Origin: Kitasatospora sp. Root107
Lineage (GTDB): Bacteria; Actinomycetota; Actinomycetes; Streptomycetales; Streptomycetaceae
Reading direction: 5' to 3'
Length of the DNA stretch: 64,000 nt
Assembly (NCBI RefSeq): GCF_001424875.1
Contig: NZ_LMCT01000067.1
Coordinates: 177,657 to 241,656, forward strand
Position numbers and translations under genes: made by a program. Under the pieces are notes generated by a model. It was not told where the DNA came from and searched no databases. It saw only the letters and a list, made by a program, of their open reading frames with translations. Below, in pieces: positions 37,656 to 46,937 of the stretch (positions are counted from its first letter, which is position 1; each line of letters begins with the position of its first letter).

Positions 37656-38564
37656 ATGACTCCCTCCTACCAGGCCCTCCAGGGCCTCTCTGTCGGCGAC
37701 GCCTTCGGCGCCCAGTTCTTCGTCCCCGCCAACCGCCCATACCTGATCAACCGTCAGCTCCCGCCCGCGCCGTGGCCGTGGACCGACGACACCGAGATGG
37801 CCTGCTCGGTCTACGCCTGCTGGACCGAGCGCGGGGCGCTGGACAGCTCCGAGCTCACGTACTCCTTCGCCCGGCGGCACGACTTCGACCGGGGCTACGG
37901 CCCGGCGGCCAACCGGCTGCTCCGGCTGATCCGGGAGGGCGGTGACGCCCGGGCGCTGGCCGCCGGACTGTTCGACGGGCAGGGCTCGTTCGGCAACGGC
38001 GCCGCGATGCGGGTCGCCCCGCTCGGTGCGGCCTTCGCCGCCGACCCGGCCGCCGTGGTCGGGCCCGCCACGGTCAGCGCCGTGATCACCCACACCCATC
38101 CGCAGGGCGTGGCCGGGGCGGTCGCCGTCGCGGTGGCCGCCGCGTACGCGGTTCGGGCCAGGACCGAACCGACCACCCCCGCACGGTTTCTGACGGATGT
38201 GAGGGCGCTGACCCCTCCCGGGGCGGTGCACGCCGGGATCGGTGAGGCGATCGCGCTGCTGGGGGAGCCCGACCACCGCACCGCCGCGTACGTGCTCGGC
38301 AACGGCAGCCGGACCAGCGCCGCCGACACCGTGCCGTTCGCGCTCTGGGCAGCGGCCCGGAACCTGGCCGACTTCGAGGCGGCCCTCTGGGAGACCGTCT
38401 CGGCCGGCGGCGACGTGGACACCACGGCCGCCATCGTCGGCGGCATCGTGGCCGCGCACACCGGCAGCGCCGGCATCCCCGCCGCCTGGCTGGCCGCCAC
38501 CGAACCGCTGCCCGCCTGGGCCACCGCCGCACCCGGAGCGGCCGGTACGGCCGGAGTGCGGTAA
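37656..38564 (+). CDS. ADP-ribosylglycohydrolase family protein
   Basis: A 302-aa all-helical protein of the DraG/ARH class. It has the dimetal-site motifs LSVGDAFGAQF, WTDDTEMACS (metal-binding TDDT) and GGDVDTTAAIVGGIVAAHTG. Members remove ADP-ribose from proteins or small molecules. No DraT-like transferase is visible nearby, so the target is unknown. It starts 27 bp after the hydrolase gene stop and may be co-transcribed with it. Confidence 0.88.
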   Translation: MTPSYQALQGLSVGDAFGAQFFVPANRPYLINRQLPPAPWPWTDDTEMACSVYACWTERGALDSSELTYSFARRHDFDRGYGPAANRLLRLIREGGDARALAAGLFDGQGSFGNGAAMRVAPLGAAFAADPAAVVGPATVSAVITHTHPQGVAGAVAVAVAAAYAVRARTEPTTPARFLTDVRALTPPGAVHAGIGEAIALLGEPDHRTAAYVLGNGSRTSAADTVPFALWAAARNLADFEAALWETVSAGGDVDTTAAIVGGIVAAHTGSAGIPAAWLAATEPLPAWATAAPGAAGTAGVR

Positions 38565-38607
38565 ATCGGGCTGCGGGTGGGCCGAGGGCCGCCGTACGCT
38601 GCGGAGC

Positions 38608-39264
38608 ATGGGACATCTGCGCTCCGTGAACCTTGCCCACCCGCGCCCGAACCCGGCCAAGCCGGAGACCGGGAGCACCGGAATCGACAAGCGGCCGACC
38701 GATCAGGCAGTGGAGGTGCGGGCTCCGGGCGGGACGGTCGGGTCCGGGCTGGTCGGGGACGCGATCTTCGACAGCGTGAACCACGGCGGTGACGAACAGG
38801 CGGTGTACGCCTACGCCAGGGAGGCGCTCGACGAGTGGGAGAAGGAGCTCGGGCGGGAGCTGTCCGACGGGTGCTTCGGGGAGAACCTGACGACCCGGGG
38901 GATCGCGGTGGACGACGCGCTGATCGGGGAGCGCTGGCGGGTCGGGGAGCAGGTGCTGCTGGAGGTGACGGTGCCCCGGGTGCCCTGCTCGACCTTCGCC
39001 GACTGGCTGGCCGAGCAGCGCTGGGTGAAGCGGTTCACCCAGCGGGCGCTGCCCGGGGCCTATCTGCGGGTGCTGGAGCCCGGCGTGGTCCGGGCCGGGG
39101 ACCAGATCACCGTCGAATACCGGCCTGCCCACGACCTGACCATCGCCGAGACCTTCCGGGCGCTGACCACCGAGCCCGAGTTGCTGCCGAAGCTGATCGA
39201 CGTGGCCGAACTCCCGGAGCAGACCCGGGAGCTGGCCCGTCGGCGGACCGCCCCGAAGAGCTAG
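38608..39264 (+). CDS. MOSC-domain protein (YiiM-like)
   Basis: A 218-aa protein with a MOSC core. Landmarks are NHGGDEQAVYAY, LSDGCFGENLTTRGI, and RVPCSTFADWL carrying the conserved Cys expected to ligate molybdenum or sulfur. Homologues (YiiM/YuaD class) reduce N-hydroxylated compounds or trap sulfur. Its TAG overlaps the stop codon of the convergent GNAT gene. Confidence 0.88.
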   Translation: MGHLRSVNLAHPRPNPAKPETGSTGIDKRPTDQAVEVRAPGGTVGSGLVGDAIFDSVNHGGDEQAVYAYAREALDEWEKELGRELSDGCFGENLTTRGIAVDDALIGERWRVGEQVLLEVTVPRVPCSTFADWLAEQRWVKRFTQRALPGAYLRVLEPGVVRAGDQITVEYRPAHDLTIAETFRALTTEPELLPKLIDVAELPEQTRELARRRTAPKS

Positions 39265-39980
39265 GCGGTGATCAGCGGCGCACCGTGCCGGCGGCACTCC
39301 TGCGGGATGGCCCGGTCCGGTGCGCTCGGCGAGTTGGCGGCCGCGATCCGCAGCTCGACGATGTCGCGGACCGCGGGCCACTCCTCGTCCAGGATCGAGT
39401 AGAAGGCGGTCGACCTGACCACCCCGTCCAGGCCGCGCGAGTGGGCCCGGCGGACGCCCTCGGAGGTGGCGCCGAGCCGTTCGATCGCGGCCCGCGAGCG
39501 CAGGTTGCGGGCGTCGGCCCGGAGCGAGATCCGGCGCACCCGCCACTGCTCGAAGGCGTACCGGAGCATCAGCAGCTTGGCCTCGGTGTTGATCCCGGTG
39601 CCCTGGGCCCGGGCGGACAGCCAGGTGGCGCCGATCTCGGCCGCGTCCGGCACCGCGCTCTGCGGGTCGCCGTACGGCACGCCGGGGGTCGGCGGCCAGA
39701 CCACCGGGCCCTGCCAGTAGTCGAGTTCCAGGAACCGGGTGGAGCCCACCACCCGGTTGTCCGCCACCGCCACCGTGGCGAACGGCAGCGACCGTCCGAC
39801 GGCCTGGTCGGCGAGCGCCCGCCCGATGTAGTCCCGGGCGGCTTCGAGGCCGTGCGGGACGGGCGTGAAGGCGTAGGTCGTACGGTCCTCGGCGCCGGCG
39901 TCGGCGAGTGCCTCGGCGTGGTGCTCGGCGAGAGGCTCCAGCCGCACGGTGCGGCCGATGAGGGTGACGGGTACGGGCAC
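39261..39980 (-). CDS. GNAT acetyltransferase (RimJ-like)
   Basis: A 239-aa N-acetyltransferase. The start VTLIGRTVRLEPLAEHHAEA, the acetyl-CoA region GTGINTEAKLLMLRYAFE and the motif RISLRADARNLRSRAAIERL resemble ribosomal-protein or amino-acid N-acetyltransferases of the GNAT_3 type. The GTG at 39980 with GAAGG upstream is preferred over a longer frame at 40073. Its stop shares bases with the stop of the MOSC gene. Confidence 0.87.
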   Translation of the reverse strand: MPVPVTLIGRTVRLEPLAEHHAEALADAGAEDRTTYAFTPVPHGLEAARDYIGRALADQAVGRSLPFATVAVADNRVVGSTRFLELDYWQGPVVWPPTPGVPYGDPQSAVPDAAEIGATWLSARAQGTGINTEAKLLMLRYAFEQWRVRRISLRADARNLRSRAAIERLGATSEGVRRAHSRGLDGVVRSTAFYSILDEEWPAVRDIVELRIAAANSPSAPDRAIPQECRRHGAPLITA

Positions 39981-40625
39981 GGAACCTTCGGTCCTTCGGC
40001 TGTCGTAGGAGCCCGGGAACCGTGGAGCGGCACTCGGGCAGGGGACGTTCGCCCCGATCCGGGGGCCTGCCACCGGTCTCGGCGTACGCCGGAGACGCCC
40101 GGCGGTACGGAGGGACGGCGACAGCCCGGAGTCGGGCAGCGCGATGCCGGAACGGACACGGAACCACGGGGCCGGTCCGGCGAGGGATGAGCGAGGGGAC
40201 AGTGTGCGTCCGCGAGATGGCCGAGAGAGCTAAGAGAGCGCGAAGAGAAACAGGCGGCCAAGTGAAGGCAAGGTGCGATGTGGGGGTGGCTGACCGCACC
40301 GGGCCGGGACGTGACGACGGCGTGACGAACGACGTGACGACGACGCGGCGATGCGAGGCAGCGAGAGGACGATACCCGTCCGAAGGCGGTGCGTCACTTC
40401 ACGGCGCGTCATCCGTGGCGCGCGGCCTCGGGGCCCGCGCCGCCACCGCTGCCCCGCGCTCCTCGGTAGGGCCCTCACCTGCGGTTTCGTGCGGGGATGC
40501 GATGATTCTCGGACGTTCGCCACACGCGTACACCGGCGGCCCGGCAGAGTGGGAATGCCGACGCTCCGGGGCGCGCTGGACTGAGCGACGAGACGAACGA
40601 CTAGACGGACGGGGTTGGGTGCGCG
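39981..40625. other. Gap with no supported gene, short CGTGACGA repeats
   Basis: About 645 bp between the divergent GNAT and PAC2 genes. Short frames on both strands have no family features. At 40309-40350 the motif CGTGACGA recurs three times (GACGTGACGACGGCGTGACG...), possibly operator-like. No hairpin, tRNA or clear ncRNA was recognised; it should hold both promoters. Confidence 0.5.
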
Positions 40626-41570
40626 GTGCGTGATGCCAAGGAGCTGTACCGGCTGGAGCAGCAGGGCGTGGACGCGTTGGCCGCCGCGAAGGCCGAGGCC
40701 GGTCCGGACGCCGCAGGGCTGGTGCTGCTGTACCACTTCGAGGGCTTCATGGACGCCGGTGAGGCCGGCGGTCAGGTGGTCACCCATCTGCTGGAGCAGG
40801 GCTCCCCGCAGGTGGTCGCCCGCTTCGACCACGACCGCCTGGTGGACTACCGGGCCCGGCGCCCCGCGATGACCTTCGACCGCGAGCGCTGGACTTCGTA
40901 CGACCCGCCGGAGATCCTGCTGCAGCTGGTCGAGGACGCGGTCGGCACCCCGTTCCTGCTGATCACCGGCCCGGAGCCGGACACCGAGTGGGAGCTGTTC
41001 GCGGCCGCCGTACAGGAGTTGGTGAACCGCTTCGAGGTGCGCCTCGCGGTCGACTTCCACGGCATCCCGATGGGCGTGCCGCACACCCGCCCGGTCGGCC
41101 TCACGCCGCACGGCACCCGGCTCGACCTGGCCGCGGGTTACCCGAAGTGGTTCGACCAGGCCCAGGTGCCCGGCAGTGCGCAGGCGCTGCTGGAGTACCG
41201 GCTCGCCGAGTCCGGCCACGACGTGCTGGGTTTCGCGGTGCACGTGCCGCACTACGTGGCCCGCTCGCCGTACCCCGCCGCCGCCGTGCTGATCCTGGAG
41301 GCGGTGCAGTCCGCCAGCGGCCTGGTGCTGCCCGGCACCGAGCTGCGCGACCGGGTCGGCGAGGTGTACGCGGACATCGAGGAGCAGCTGGCCCAGGGTG
41401 ACGGCGAGCTGAGCTCGGCGATCCGGGGGATGGAGAGCCAGTACGACGCGGTGGCCGGGGCCGAGGACCGGGAGAGCCTGCTCGCAGAGAGCAGCGACCT
41501 GCCGTCGGCGGACGAACTCGGGCGCCGGTTCGAGGAGTTCCTGGCCGAGCACGAGCGCGGCGCGGAGTAG
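40626..41570 (+). CDS. PAC2-family (proteasome assembly chaperone-like) protein
   Basis: A 314-aa PAC2-domain protein. Landmarks are LVLLYHFEGFMDAGEAGGQVV, PFLLITGPEPDTEWELFA and HVPHYVARSPYPAAAVLILEAV. The C-terminal 40 residues are acidic and probably helical. The family occurs in proteasome-bearing actinobacteria, where its exact role is not established. The GTG at 40626 is followed by a continuous conserved frame. Its TAG overlaps the GTG of the next gene by one base. Confidence 0.88.
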   Translation: MRDAKELYRLEQQGVDALAAAKAEAGPDAAGLVLLYHFEGFMDAGEAGGQVVTHLLEQGSPQVVARFDHDRLVDYRARRPAMTFDRERWTSYDPPEILLQLVEDAVGTPFLLITGPEPDTEWELFAAAVQELVNRFEVRLAVDFHGIPMGVPHTRPVGLTPHGTRLDLAAGYPKWFDQAQVPGSAQALLEYRLAESGHDVLGFAVHVPHYVARSPYPAAAVLILEAVQSASGLVLPGTELRDRVGEVYADIEEQLAQGDGELSSAIRGMESQYDAVAGAEDRESLLAESSDLPSADELGRRFEEFLAEHERGAE

Positions 41571-42436
41571 TGCGGAGGACGTTGACCGGTCTGCTGGGCC
41601 TGGCCCTGCTGACCGGCTGCGCCGCGACCACGACCGATGCCACCCCGGCTCCGCCGCCCCGGGGCCCGTACGTGGCGCTGGGGGATTCGTACACCTCGGG
41701 CCTGGGGATCGCGCCGCAGACCGGTGAGCCGGCCGGGTGCGGTCGGTCGGCGGTCAACTACCCGGCGCTGGTGGCCGAGCAGCTCGGGGCGGCCGAGTTC
41801 ACGGACGTCAGCTGCAGCTCGGCCACCACGGCCGACCTGACGGGGGCTCAGAAGCTGTCCGGTGGCGGCGCCAACCGGCCGCAGCTGGACGCGCTGTCGG
41901 CCGGGACGAAGCTGGTGACGGTCGGGATCGGCGGCAACGACGTCGGTTTCCTGGACGTGCTGAGCCGCTGTGCGATGGCCGGGCTGACCGGGTCGGGCTG
42001 CCGGAAGACCTTCGAGTCGGCCGACGGGACGGACCAGGTGACCCGGCGGATCGGCACGGCGGGGGAGAAGCTCGGCGCGGTGCTGGCCGAGACGCAGCGG
42101 CGGGCCCCGGCGGCGAAGGTCTTCGTGGTCGGCTACCCGGCGCTGTTCCCCGCCGACCCGGCGAGCTGCAGCAAAGCGCTCGGGGTCAAGATCGCGGCCG
42201 CCGACCTCGGCTACCTGGCCGGGAAGGCCGAGGAGTTGAACGCGGAGCTGAAGCGACGGGCGGCGGCGGCCGGTGCCCGGTACGTGGACACCGTGGTGGC
42301 GGGGCACGACATGTGCGCGGCGGCGGACACCCGGTGGATCGAGCCACCGTTCCCGGCCGCCGGGCTGGCCCCGATGCACCCGAACGCGGCGGGCCAGCGC
42401 GGGATGGCGGCGGCGGTACTGGCGGCGGTGAGGTAA
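41570..42436 (+). CDS. SGNH/GDSL hydrolase lipoprotein
   Basis: A 288-aa secreted esterase-like enzyme. The lipoprotein signal ends ALLTGC. Block I is VALGDSYTSGLG (Ser nucleophile), block III VGIGGNDVGF, and block V MHPNAAGQ (catalytic His). Several Cys pairs suggest disulfides as in Streptomyces secreted lipases. It is probably anchored outside the membrane. It is coupled to the PAC2 gene by a TAGTG overlap and followed by a terminator shared with nirD. Confidence 0.9.
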   Translation: MRRTLTGLLGLALLTGCAATTTDATPAPPPRGPYVALGDSYTSGLGIAPQTGEPAGCGRSAVNYPALVAEQLGAAEFTDVSCSSATTADLTGAQKLSGGGANRPQLDALSAGTKLVTVGIGGNDVGFLDVLSRCAMAGLTGSGCRKTFESADGTDQVTRRIGTAGEKLGAVLAETQRRAPAAKVFVVGYPALFPADPASCSKALGVKIAAADLGYLAGKAEELNAELKRRAAAAGARYVDTVVAGHDMCAAADTRWIEPPFPAAGLAPMHPNAAGQRGMAAAVLAAVR

Positions 42437-42451
42437 GGCCGGCCGGCCTAG

Positions 42452-42490
42452 CCGGTGGCCGTGGATCAGGGCGTTGTCCACGGCCACCGG
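42452..42490. terminator. Terminator between the SGNH hydrolase gene and nirD
   Basis: CCGGTGGCCGTGGA and TCCACGGCCACCGG form a perfect 14-bp stem with an 11-nt loop in the 62-bp gap between these convergent genes. It is probably bidirectional. Confidence 0.85.
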
Positions 42491-42498
42491 GGTGTGGT

Positions 42499-42846
42499 TC
42501 AGCCGAGCCGGGCGGAGTGGACGGCGATGCTGACCGCCGGGTCGTCCAGGCACTCGCCGGTGCTGAGGTCGAAACGCTGCTTGAGCAGCGGGGAGGCGAT
42601 GTACACCCGGCCCTCGGGGGTGGAGCCGAGCAGGCCCCGGGAGAGCACGTACGCGCCGGTGAACGGGTCCCGGTTGGCGACCGCGTAGAGGCCGCCCTGC
42701 CGGTCGGTGAAGACGGCGGCCTGGCTGCCGTCCGGGAGCAGCACGGCGACTCCCCGGCCCGGGGTCAGGCGGTCGCGGTCGCAGACCGCGACCCAGCCCT
42801 CGGGGGTCTGCAGTTCGACCCGGGCGGTGGCGGTGACGGTGGTCAT
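42499..42846 (-). CDS. nirD: Nitrite reductase small subunit NirD
   Basis: A 115-aa Rieske-fold subunit of assimilatory NADH-nitrite reductase. Landmarks are WVAVCDRDRLTPGRGVAVLL, AVFTDRQGGLYAVANRDPFTG, and PLLKQRFDLSTGECLDDP. It lacks the Cys/His ligands of true Rieske clusters, as usual for NirD. Its ATG overlaps the nirB stop by 4 nt. Confidence 0.94.
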   Translation of the reverse strand: MTTVTATARVELQTPEGWVAVCDRDRLTPGRGVAVLLPDGSQAAVFTDRQGGLYAVANRDPFTGAYVLSRGLLGSTPEGRVYIASPLLKQRFDLSTGECLDDPAVSIAVHSARLG

Positions 42847-45440
42847 CGGATCTCCAGGAGGTCGGCGGAGAGGGTGGCGAGCAGGTCCTCGGCGGTGGCC
42901 AGCACGCCGAGGTCGGGCTTGACCTGGTCGCGCTCGGGGGTGAACCGGATGCTCGGGTCCGGCACGCCGGGGGCGTTGACGAAGGAGACGAAGCGCTGCA
43001 GCCGGTCCTGGTCGGCCAGGGTGGCGGCCCACTCGTCCTGGTAGTCGTCCACGTGACGGGCCATCAGGGCCTCCAGGTCGTCGGCGATGCCGAGGCTGTC
43101 CTCGACCACCACCTGCCGGACGTGCTCCAGGCCGCCGTCGATTCGCTCCAGCCAGGCGGAGGTGCGCTCCAGCCGGTCGGCGGTGCGGATGTAGAACATC
43201 AGGAAGCGGTCGATCAGCCGGATCAGCTCCTCGTCGGTGAGGTCCTGGGCCAGCAGGTCGGCGTGCCGGGGGGTGGCCCCGCCGTTGCCGCCGACGTAGA
43301 GGTTCCAGCCGTTCGAGGTGGCGATCACGCCGAAGTCCTTGCCCCGGGCCTCGGCGCACTCACGGGCGCAGCCGGAGACCGCCGACTTGAGCTTGTGCGG
43401 CGAGCGCAGGCCCCGGTAGCGCAGCTCCAGGTGGATCGCCATCGCCACCGAGTCCTGCACGCCGTACCGGCACCAGGTGGACCCGACACAGGACTTGACG
43501 GTGCGCAGGGACTTTCCGTACGCGTGTCCCGACTCGAAGCCGGCCGCCACCAGCCGGGACCAGATCAGCGGCAGCTGGTCGACGGCGGCGCCGAACAGGT
43601 CGATCCGCTGGCCGCCGGTGATCTTGGTGTAGAGCCCGAAGTCCCGGGCCACCTCGCCGATCACGATCAGCTTCTCGGGGGTGATCTCGCCGCCCGGGAT
43701 GCGCGGGACGACCGAGTAGGAGCCGTTCTTCTGGATGTTGGCCAGGAAGTGGTCGTTGGTGTCCTGGAGCGCGGCCTGCTCGCCGTCCAGGATGTGCCCG
43801 GAGGCAGGGAGCTCGGGGGCCAGCGAGGCGATGATCGAGCCGACGGTGGGCTTGCAGACCTCGCAGCCCTCGCCGCTGAGGCGGCCGTGCTCGGCCAGCA
43901 GCTGACGGTGCGTCGCGATCCGCTTCACCCGGACGATCTCGTACAGCTCGGCACGGGTGTGCGCGAAGCAGGGGCAGAGGCCCTTGTCGACCTCGACGCC
44001 ACTGGCCTCCAGCTCGTCGGTGACGATGGTGGAGAGCAGCTTGATGCAGGAGCCGCAGCCGGTGCCCGCCTTGGTGCACTTCTTCACCTCGGGCACGGTG
44101 GTGCACTGGTGGTCCGTCACCGCCGCGCGGACGGCGCCCTTGGTGACGTTGTGGCAGTTGCAGACCACCGCGTCGTCGGGCAGCGCCGAGCTGCCGAGCG
44201 AGACCGGCGCGCCGAGACCGGCCGGGAGCACCAGGGACTCGGCCGGGACGGGCAGCGGGGTGCCGGTGCCGGTCAGCGGGCGGAGCGAGGAGTAGGCCTC
44301 CGCGTCGCCGATCAGGATGCCGCCGAGCAGGGCGCCCTCGGGCGTGACCACGAGCTTCTTGTAGATGCCGGAGCGGGAGTCGGAGTAGACCACGTCGAGC
44401 GCGCCCGGGGTGGTGCCGAATGCGTCGCCGAAGCTGGCCACGTCCACCCCCAGCAGCTTGAGCTTGGTGGAGAGGTCGGCGCCGGTGAACTCCTTGGCGG
44501 CCTGCCCGGCGAGCTGCTGGGCCACCGTGGTGGCCATCTCGTAGCCGGGGGCGACCAGGCCGTACACCCGGCCGTCCACCGCCAGGGCGCACTCGCCGAT
44601 CGCGTAGACCGCGTCATCGGAGGTCTTGCAGAGCGCGTCCACGGCGATGCCGCCGCGCTCACCGACCGTCAGGCCGCAGTCCCGGGCCAGCTGGTCGCGC
44701 GGGCGGACGCCGGCCGAGAAGACCACCAGGTCGGTGTCGATCCGCTGGCCGTTGGTGAAGGTCATCCCGGTGGCGGCGCCGTCGGTCACCACGATCGCGT
44801 TGGTGCCGACCCCGGTGTGCACCGTGACGCCCATCTCCTCGATGGTGCGGCGCAGCGCCTCGCCGCCGCCCTCGTCCACCTGGACGGGCATCAGGCGCGG
44901 GGCGAACTCGACCACATGGGTCTCCAGGCCGAGGCCCTTGAGCGCCCCGGCCGCCTCCAGGCCGAGCAGCCCGCCGCCGACCACCGCGCCGACCTTGCGG
45001 CCCGCCGCGTACGCCTCGATGGCGTGCAGGTCCTCGATGGTGCGGTAGACGAAGCAGCCGTCCGCGTCCTTGCCGTCGACCGGCGGCACGAACGGGTAGG
45101 AGCCGGTGGCCAGCACCAGGGTGTCGTACGCCACGGTGTGCCCGGCGGCGGTGGTGACGGTCCGTCCGGCCCGGTCGATCTCGGCGACCGGCGAGTTCAG
45201 GTGCAGCTCGAAGCCGTGGGTGTCCAGGAAGCCGGGCTCGCCGAGCAGCAGGTCCTCCGGGGTCTTGCCGGAGAAGTACGAGGTCAGGGCGACTCGGTCG
45301 TACGCCGGGCGGGGCTCCTCGGCGAGCACGACGACGCGGAAGCGGTCGGCGGTGCCGGTGTCGGCCAGGGCTTCCAGGAAGCGGTGGCCGACCATGCCGT
45401 AGCCGACCAGGACGACGGTGGGCTTGGTGGTGGTGGTCAT
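42843..45440 (-). CDS. nirB: Assimilatory nitrite reductase large subunit NirB
   Basis: An 865-aa enzyme reducing nitrite to ammonium with NAD(P)H. The N-terminal FAD/NAD half has VLVGYGMVGHRF and GAVVGGGLLGLEAA. The central BFD-like [2Fe-2S] region has CNCHNVTKG and GTGCGSC. The C-terminal siroheme/4Fe-4S half has SCVGSTWCRYG and SGCARECAEA. The ATG at 45440 follows GGAGGGA and overlaps the stop of the upstream reductase gene. Upstream in-frame sequence is antisense to that gene and is not part of the protein. Confidence 0.95.
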   Translation of the reverse strand: MTTTTKPTVVLVGYGMVGHRFLEALADTGTADRFRVVVLAEEPRPAYDRVALTSYFSGKTPEDLLLGEPGFLDTHGFELHLNSPVAEIDRAGRTVTTAAGHTVAYDTLVLATGSYPFVPPVDGKDADGCFVYRTIEDLHAIEAYAAGRKVGAVVGGGLLGLEAAGALKGLGLETHVVEFAPRLMPVQVDEGGGEALRRTIEEMGVTVHTGVGTNAIVVTDGAATGMTFTNGQRIDTDLVVFSAGVRPRDQLARDCGLTVGERGGIAVDALCKTSDDAVYAIGECALAVDGRVYGLVAPGYEMATTVAQQLAGQAAKEFTGADLSTKLKLLGVDVASFGDAFGTTPGALDVVYSDSRSGIYKKLVVTPEGALLGGILIGDAEAYSSLRPLTGTGTPLPVPAESLVLPAGLGAPVSLGSSALPDDAVVCNCHNVTKGAVRAAVTDHQCTTVPEVKKCTKAGTGCGSCIKLLSTIVTDELEASGVEVDKGLCPCFAHTRAELYEIVRVKRIATHRQLLAEHGRLSGEGCEVCKPTVGSIIASLAPELPASGHILDGEQAALQDTNDHFLANIQKNGSYSVVPRIPGGEITPEKLIVIGEVARDFGLYTKITGGQRIDLFGAAVDQLPLIWSRLVAAGFESGHAYGKSLRTVKSCVGSTWCRYGVQDSVAMAIHLELRYRGLRSPHKLKSAVSGCARECAEARGKDFGVIATSNGWNLYVGGNGGATPRHADLLAQDLTDEELIRLIDRFLMFYIRTADRLERTSAWLERIDGGLEHVRQVVVEDSLGIADDLEALMARHVDDYQDEWAATLADQDRLQRFVSFVNAPGVPDPSIRFTPERDQVKPDLGVLATAEDLLATLSADLLEIR

Positions 45441-46711
45441 CAGGAAGTCCCTCCGGGGGATGTGCTCCGGGTGGTGAGCAGGTGGAGCGGGTGGGCGGAG
45501 AGGGCCTCGTCGCCCTCCCAGGTGTGGGCGAGCTGCCCGACGGTGTCGAGGTCGCCGAGCAGGACGCCGCCGACCAGCCGGTCGCCGGTCTCGTCCCGGC
45601 GGACGATCACCTTGCGGTAGCTGCCCCGGCCGGCGTCGGCGAGGCGGACCACCCGGTCCTCGGGGCTGGGGCTGGTGACGCCGAAGGCGGCGATGTCCAG
45701 CGGGCCCCGGTCGGGGGTGGCGGCCAGGGTCAGCCGGGTGAGCAGCCGGCTGCCCCGGTAGACGGCCGGACGGCCGGTGAGCACCTGGGCCAGCACGTCG
45801 GCCTGCTCGAAGGCGGGCCCGGCCAGGCCGTAGACGGTGCCGTCGTGCTCGGCGCAGTCGCCGAGTGCGTGGATGTGCGGGTCGTCGGTGCGCAGCAGGT
45901 CGTCGACCAGTACGCCCCGGCGGACGGCGAGACCGGCGGCCTGCGCCAGGCCGGTCCGGGGGCGGACGCCGACCGCGATCACCAGCAGGTCGGCGTCCAG
46001 CCGGAAGCCGTCGGCCAGTTCGACCCCGGTGACGGCCCGGTCGGTGGTGAGCACCGAGCGGGCCCGGCACTCGGTGTGCACCTCGACGCCCAGCTCGGTC
46101 AGATGGGTCCGGAGCAGCTCGGCCGCCTCCGGGTCGAGGTGACGCTCCAACAGGTGCTCGCCCTGGTGGGCCAGCACCACCGGGATGCCGCGCGCGGCCA
46201 GCGCCCGGGCGGCGCTCACCCCGAGCAGTCCGCCGCCGACCACCACGGCCTGCCGCACCTTGGGCAGGTAGCCGTCGATGTCGGCGCAGTCCGCCATGGT
46301 GCGGAAGGCGAAGACGCCGGCGGGGAGTTCGTGCCGCCCCGGGCCGCTCCGCGAGTCGTCGTACAGGCCGCGCAGCGGGGGCAGCACCGGGTTGCTCCCG
46401 GTGGCCAGCACCAGGTCGCCGTACCCGAGCTCCGCGCCGTCGTCGCACAGCACCCGGCGCTGCTCGCGGTCGATCCGCACCACCCGGACCCGGCGCCGCT
46501 CGACCGTCGGCGGCAGCGCGGCCAGCTCGGCGATCTCCGGTGCGTACCGTCCGGCCAGCACCTCGGCGAGCAGCACCCTGTTGTACGGGCGGTGCTCCTC
46601 CTCGGCGAGCAGCAGCACCTCGCGCCCGCCGTGCAGCGCGAGCTGCTGGGCGAGTCGGTGGCCGGCCATCCCGCCGCCGACCACGACCACTCGGGAATCG
46701 GTTGCTGTCAT
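45440..46711 (-). CDS. nasB: FAD-dependent NAD(P)H oxidoreductase, nitrate/nitrite assimilation
   Basis: A 423-aa pyridine nucleotide-disulfide-type oxidoreductase. The FAD site is VVVVGGGMAGHRLAQQLAL, the NAD site AVVVGGGLLGVSAARALA, and the second FAD motif IHALGDCAEHDG. It resembles the N-terminal half of NirB and NasB-type electron donors, so it probably feeds electrons to nitrate reductase. It is first in the operon with nirB and nirD. ATG at 46711 is chosen; an ATG at 46723 is also possible, and neither has a strong ribosome site. Confidence 0.85.
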   Translation of the reverse strand: MTATDSRVVVVGGGMAGHRLAQQLALHGGREVLLLAEEEHRPYNRVLLAEVLAGRYAPEIAELAALPPTVERRRVRVVRIDREQRRVLCDDGAELGYGDLVLATGSNPVLPPLRGLYDDSRSGPGRHELPAGVFAFRTMADCADIDGYLPKVRQAVVVGGGLLGVSAARALAARGIPVVLAHQGEHLLERHLDPEAAELLRTHLTELGVEVHTECRARSVLTTDRAVTGVELADGFRLDADLLVIAVGVRPRTGLAQAAGLAVRRGVLVDDLLRTDDPHIHALGDCAEHDGTVYGLAGPAFEQADVLAQVLTGRPAVYRGSRLLTRLTLAATPDRGPLDIAAFGVTSPSPEDRVVRLADAGRGSYRKVIVRRDETGDRLVGGVLLGDLDTVGQLAHTWEGDEALSAHPLHLLTTRSTSPGGTS

Positions 46712-46756
46712 GCCGACGAGCATGATCCGGGGGTGTTACCCGGCCGGGGCCGCGCT

Positions 46757-46772
46757 GTTTCGCGGGCGGAAC
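46757..46772 (-). promoter_or_regulatory. GlnR-like box upstream of nasB-nirB-nirD
   Basis: On the minus strand, GTTCC-n6-GAAAC matches the GlnR pattern gTnAc-n6-GaAAc with one mismatch in the first half. It lies about 45 bp before the nasB start. Similar boxes precede nasA and the chelatase gene. Confidence 0.45.
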
Positions 46773-46937
46773 TTCGACCTCAAACGGCGGGGCGGGGGGA
46801 TGTGAGCCCCCGGTGGCCGAACCATTGGGACGTGACGAAAATGTGTTCGCCATCGGGTTTCGTCGCTGTACGATCACTTGGCCGATCGCTGTGAAGTCGC
46901 GATGCGGGCTCATTCGTCGTCAGATCCCGGGGGACCG

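Noticed and set aside
45441-46913. N-terminal extension of nirB upstream of 45440
   Set aside because: It is a shadow frame of the FAD reductase gene; the ATG at 45440 has a good ribosome site and starts the conserved domain.
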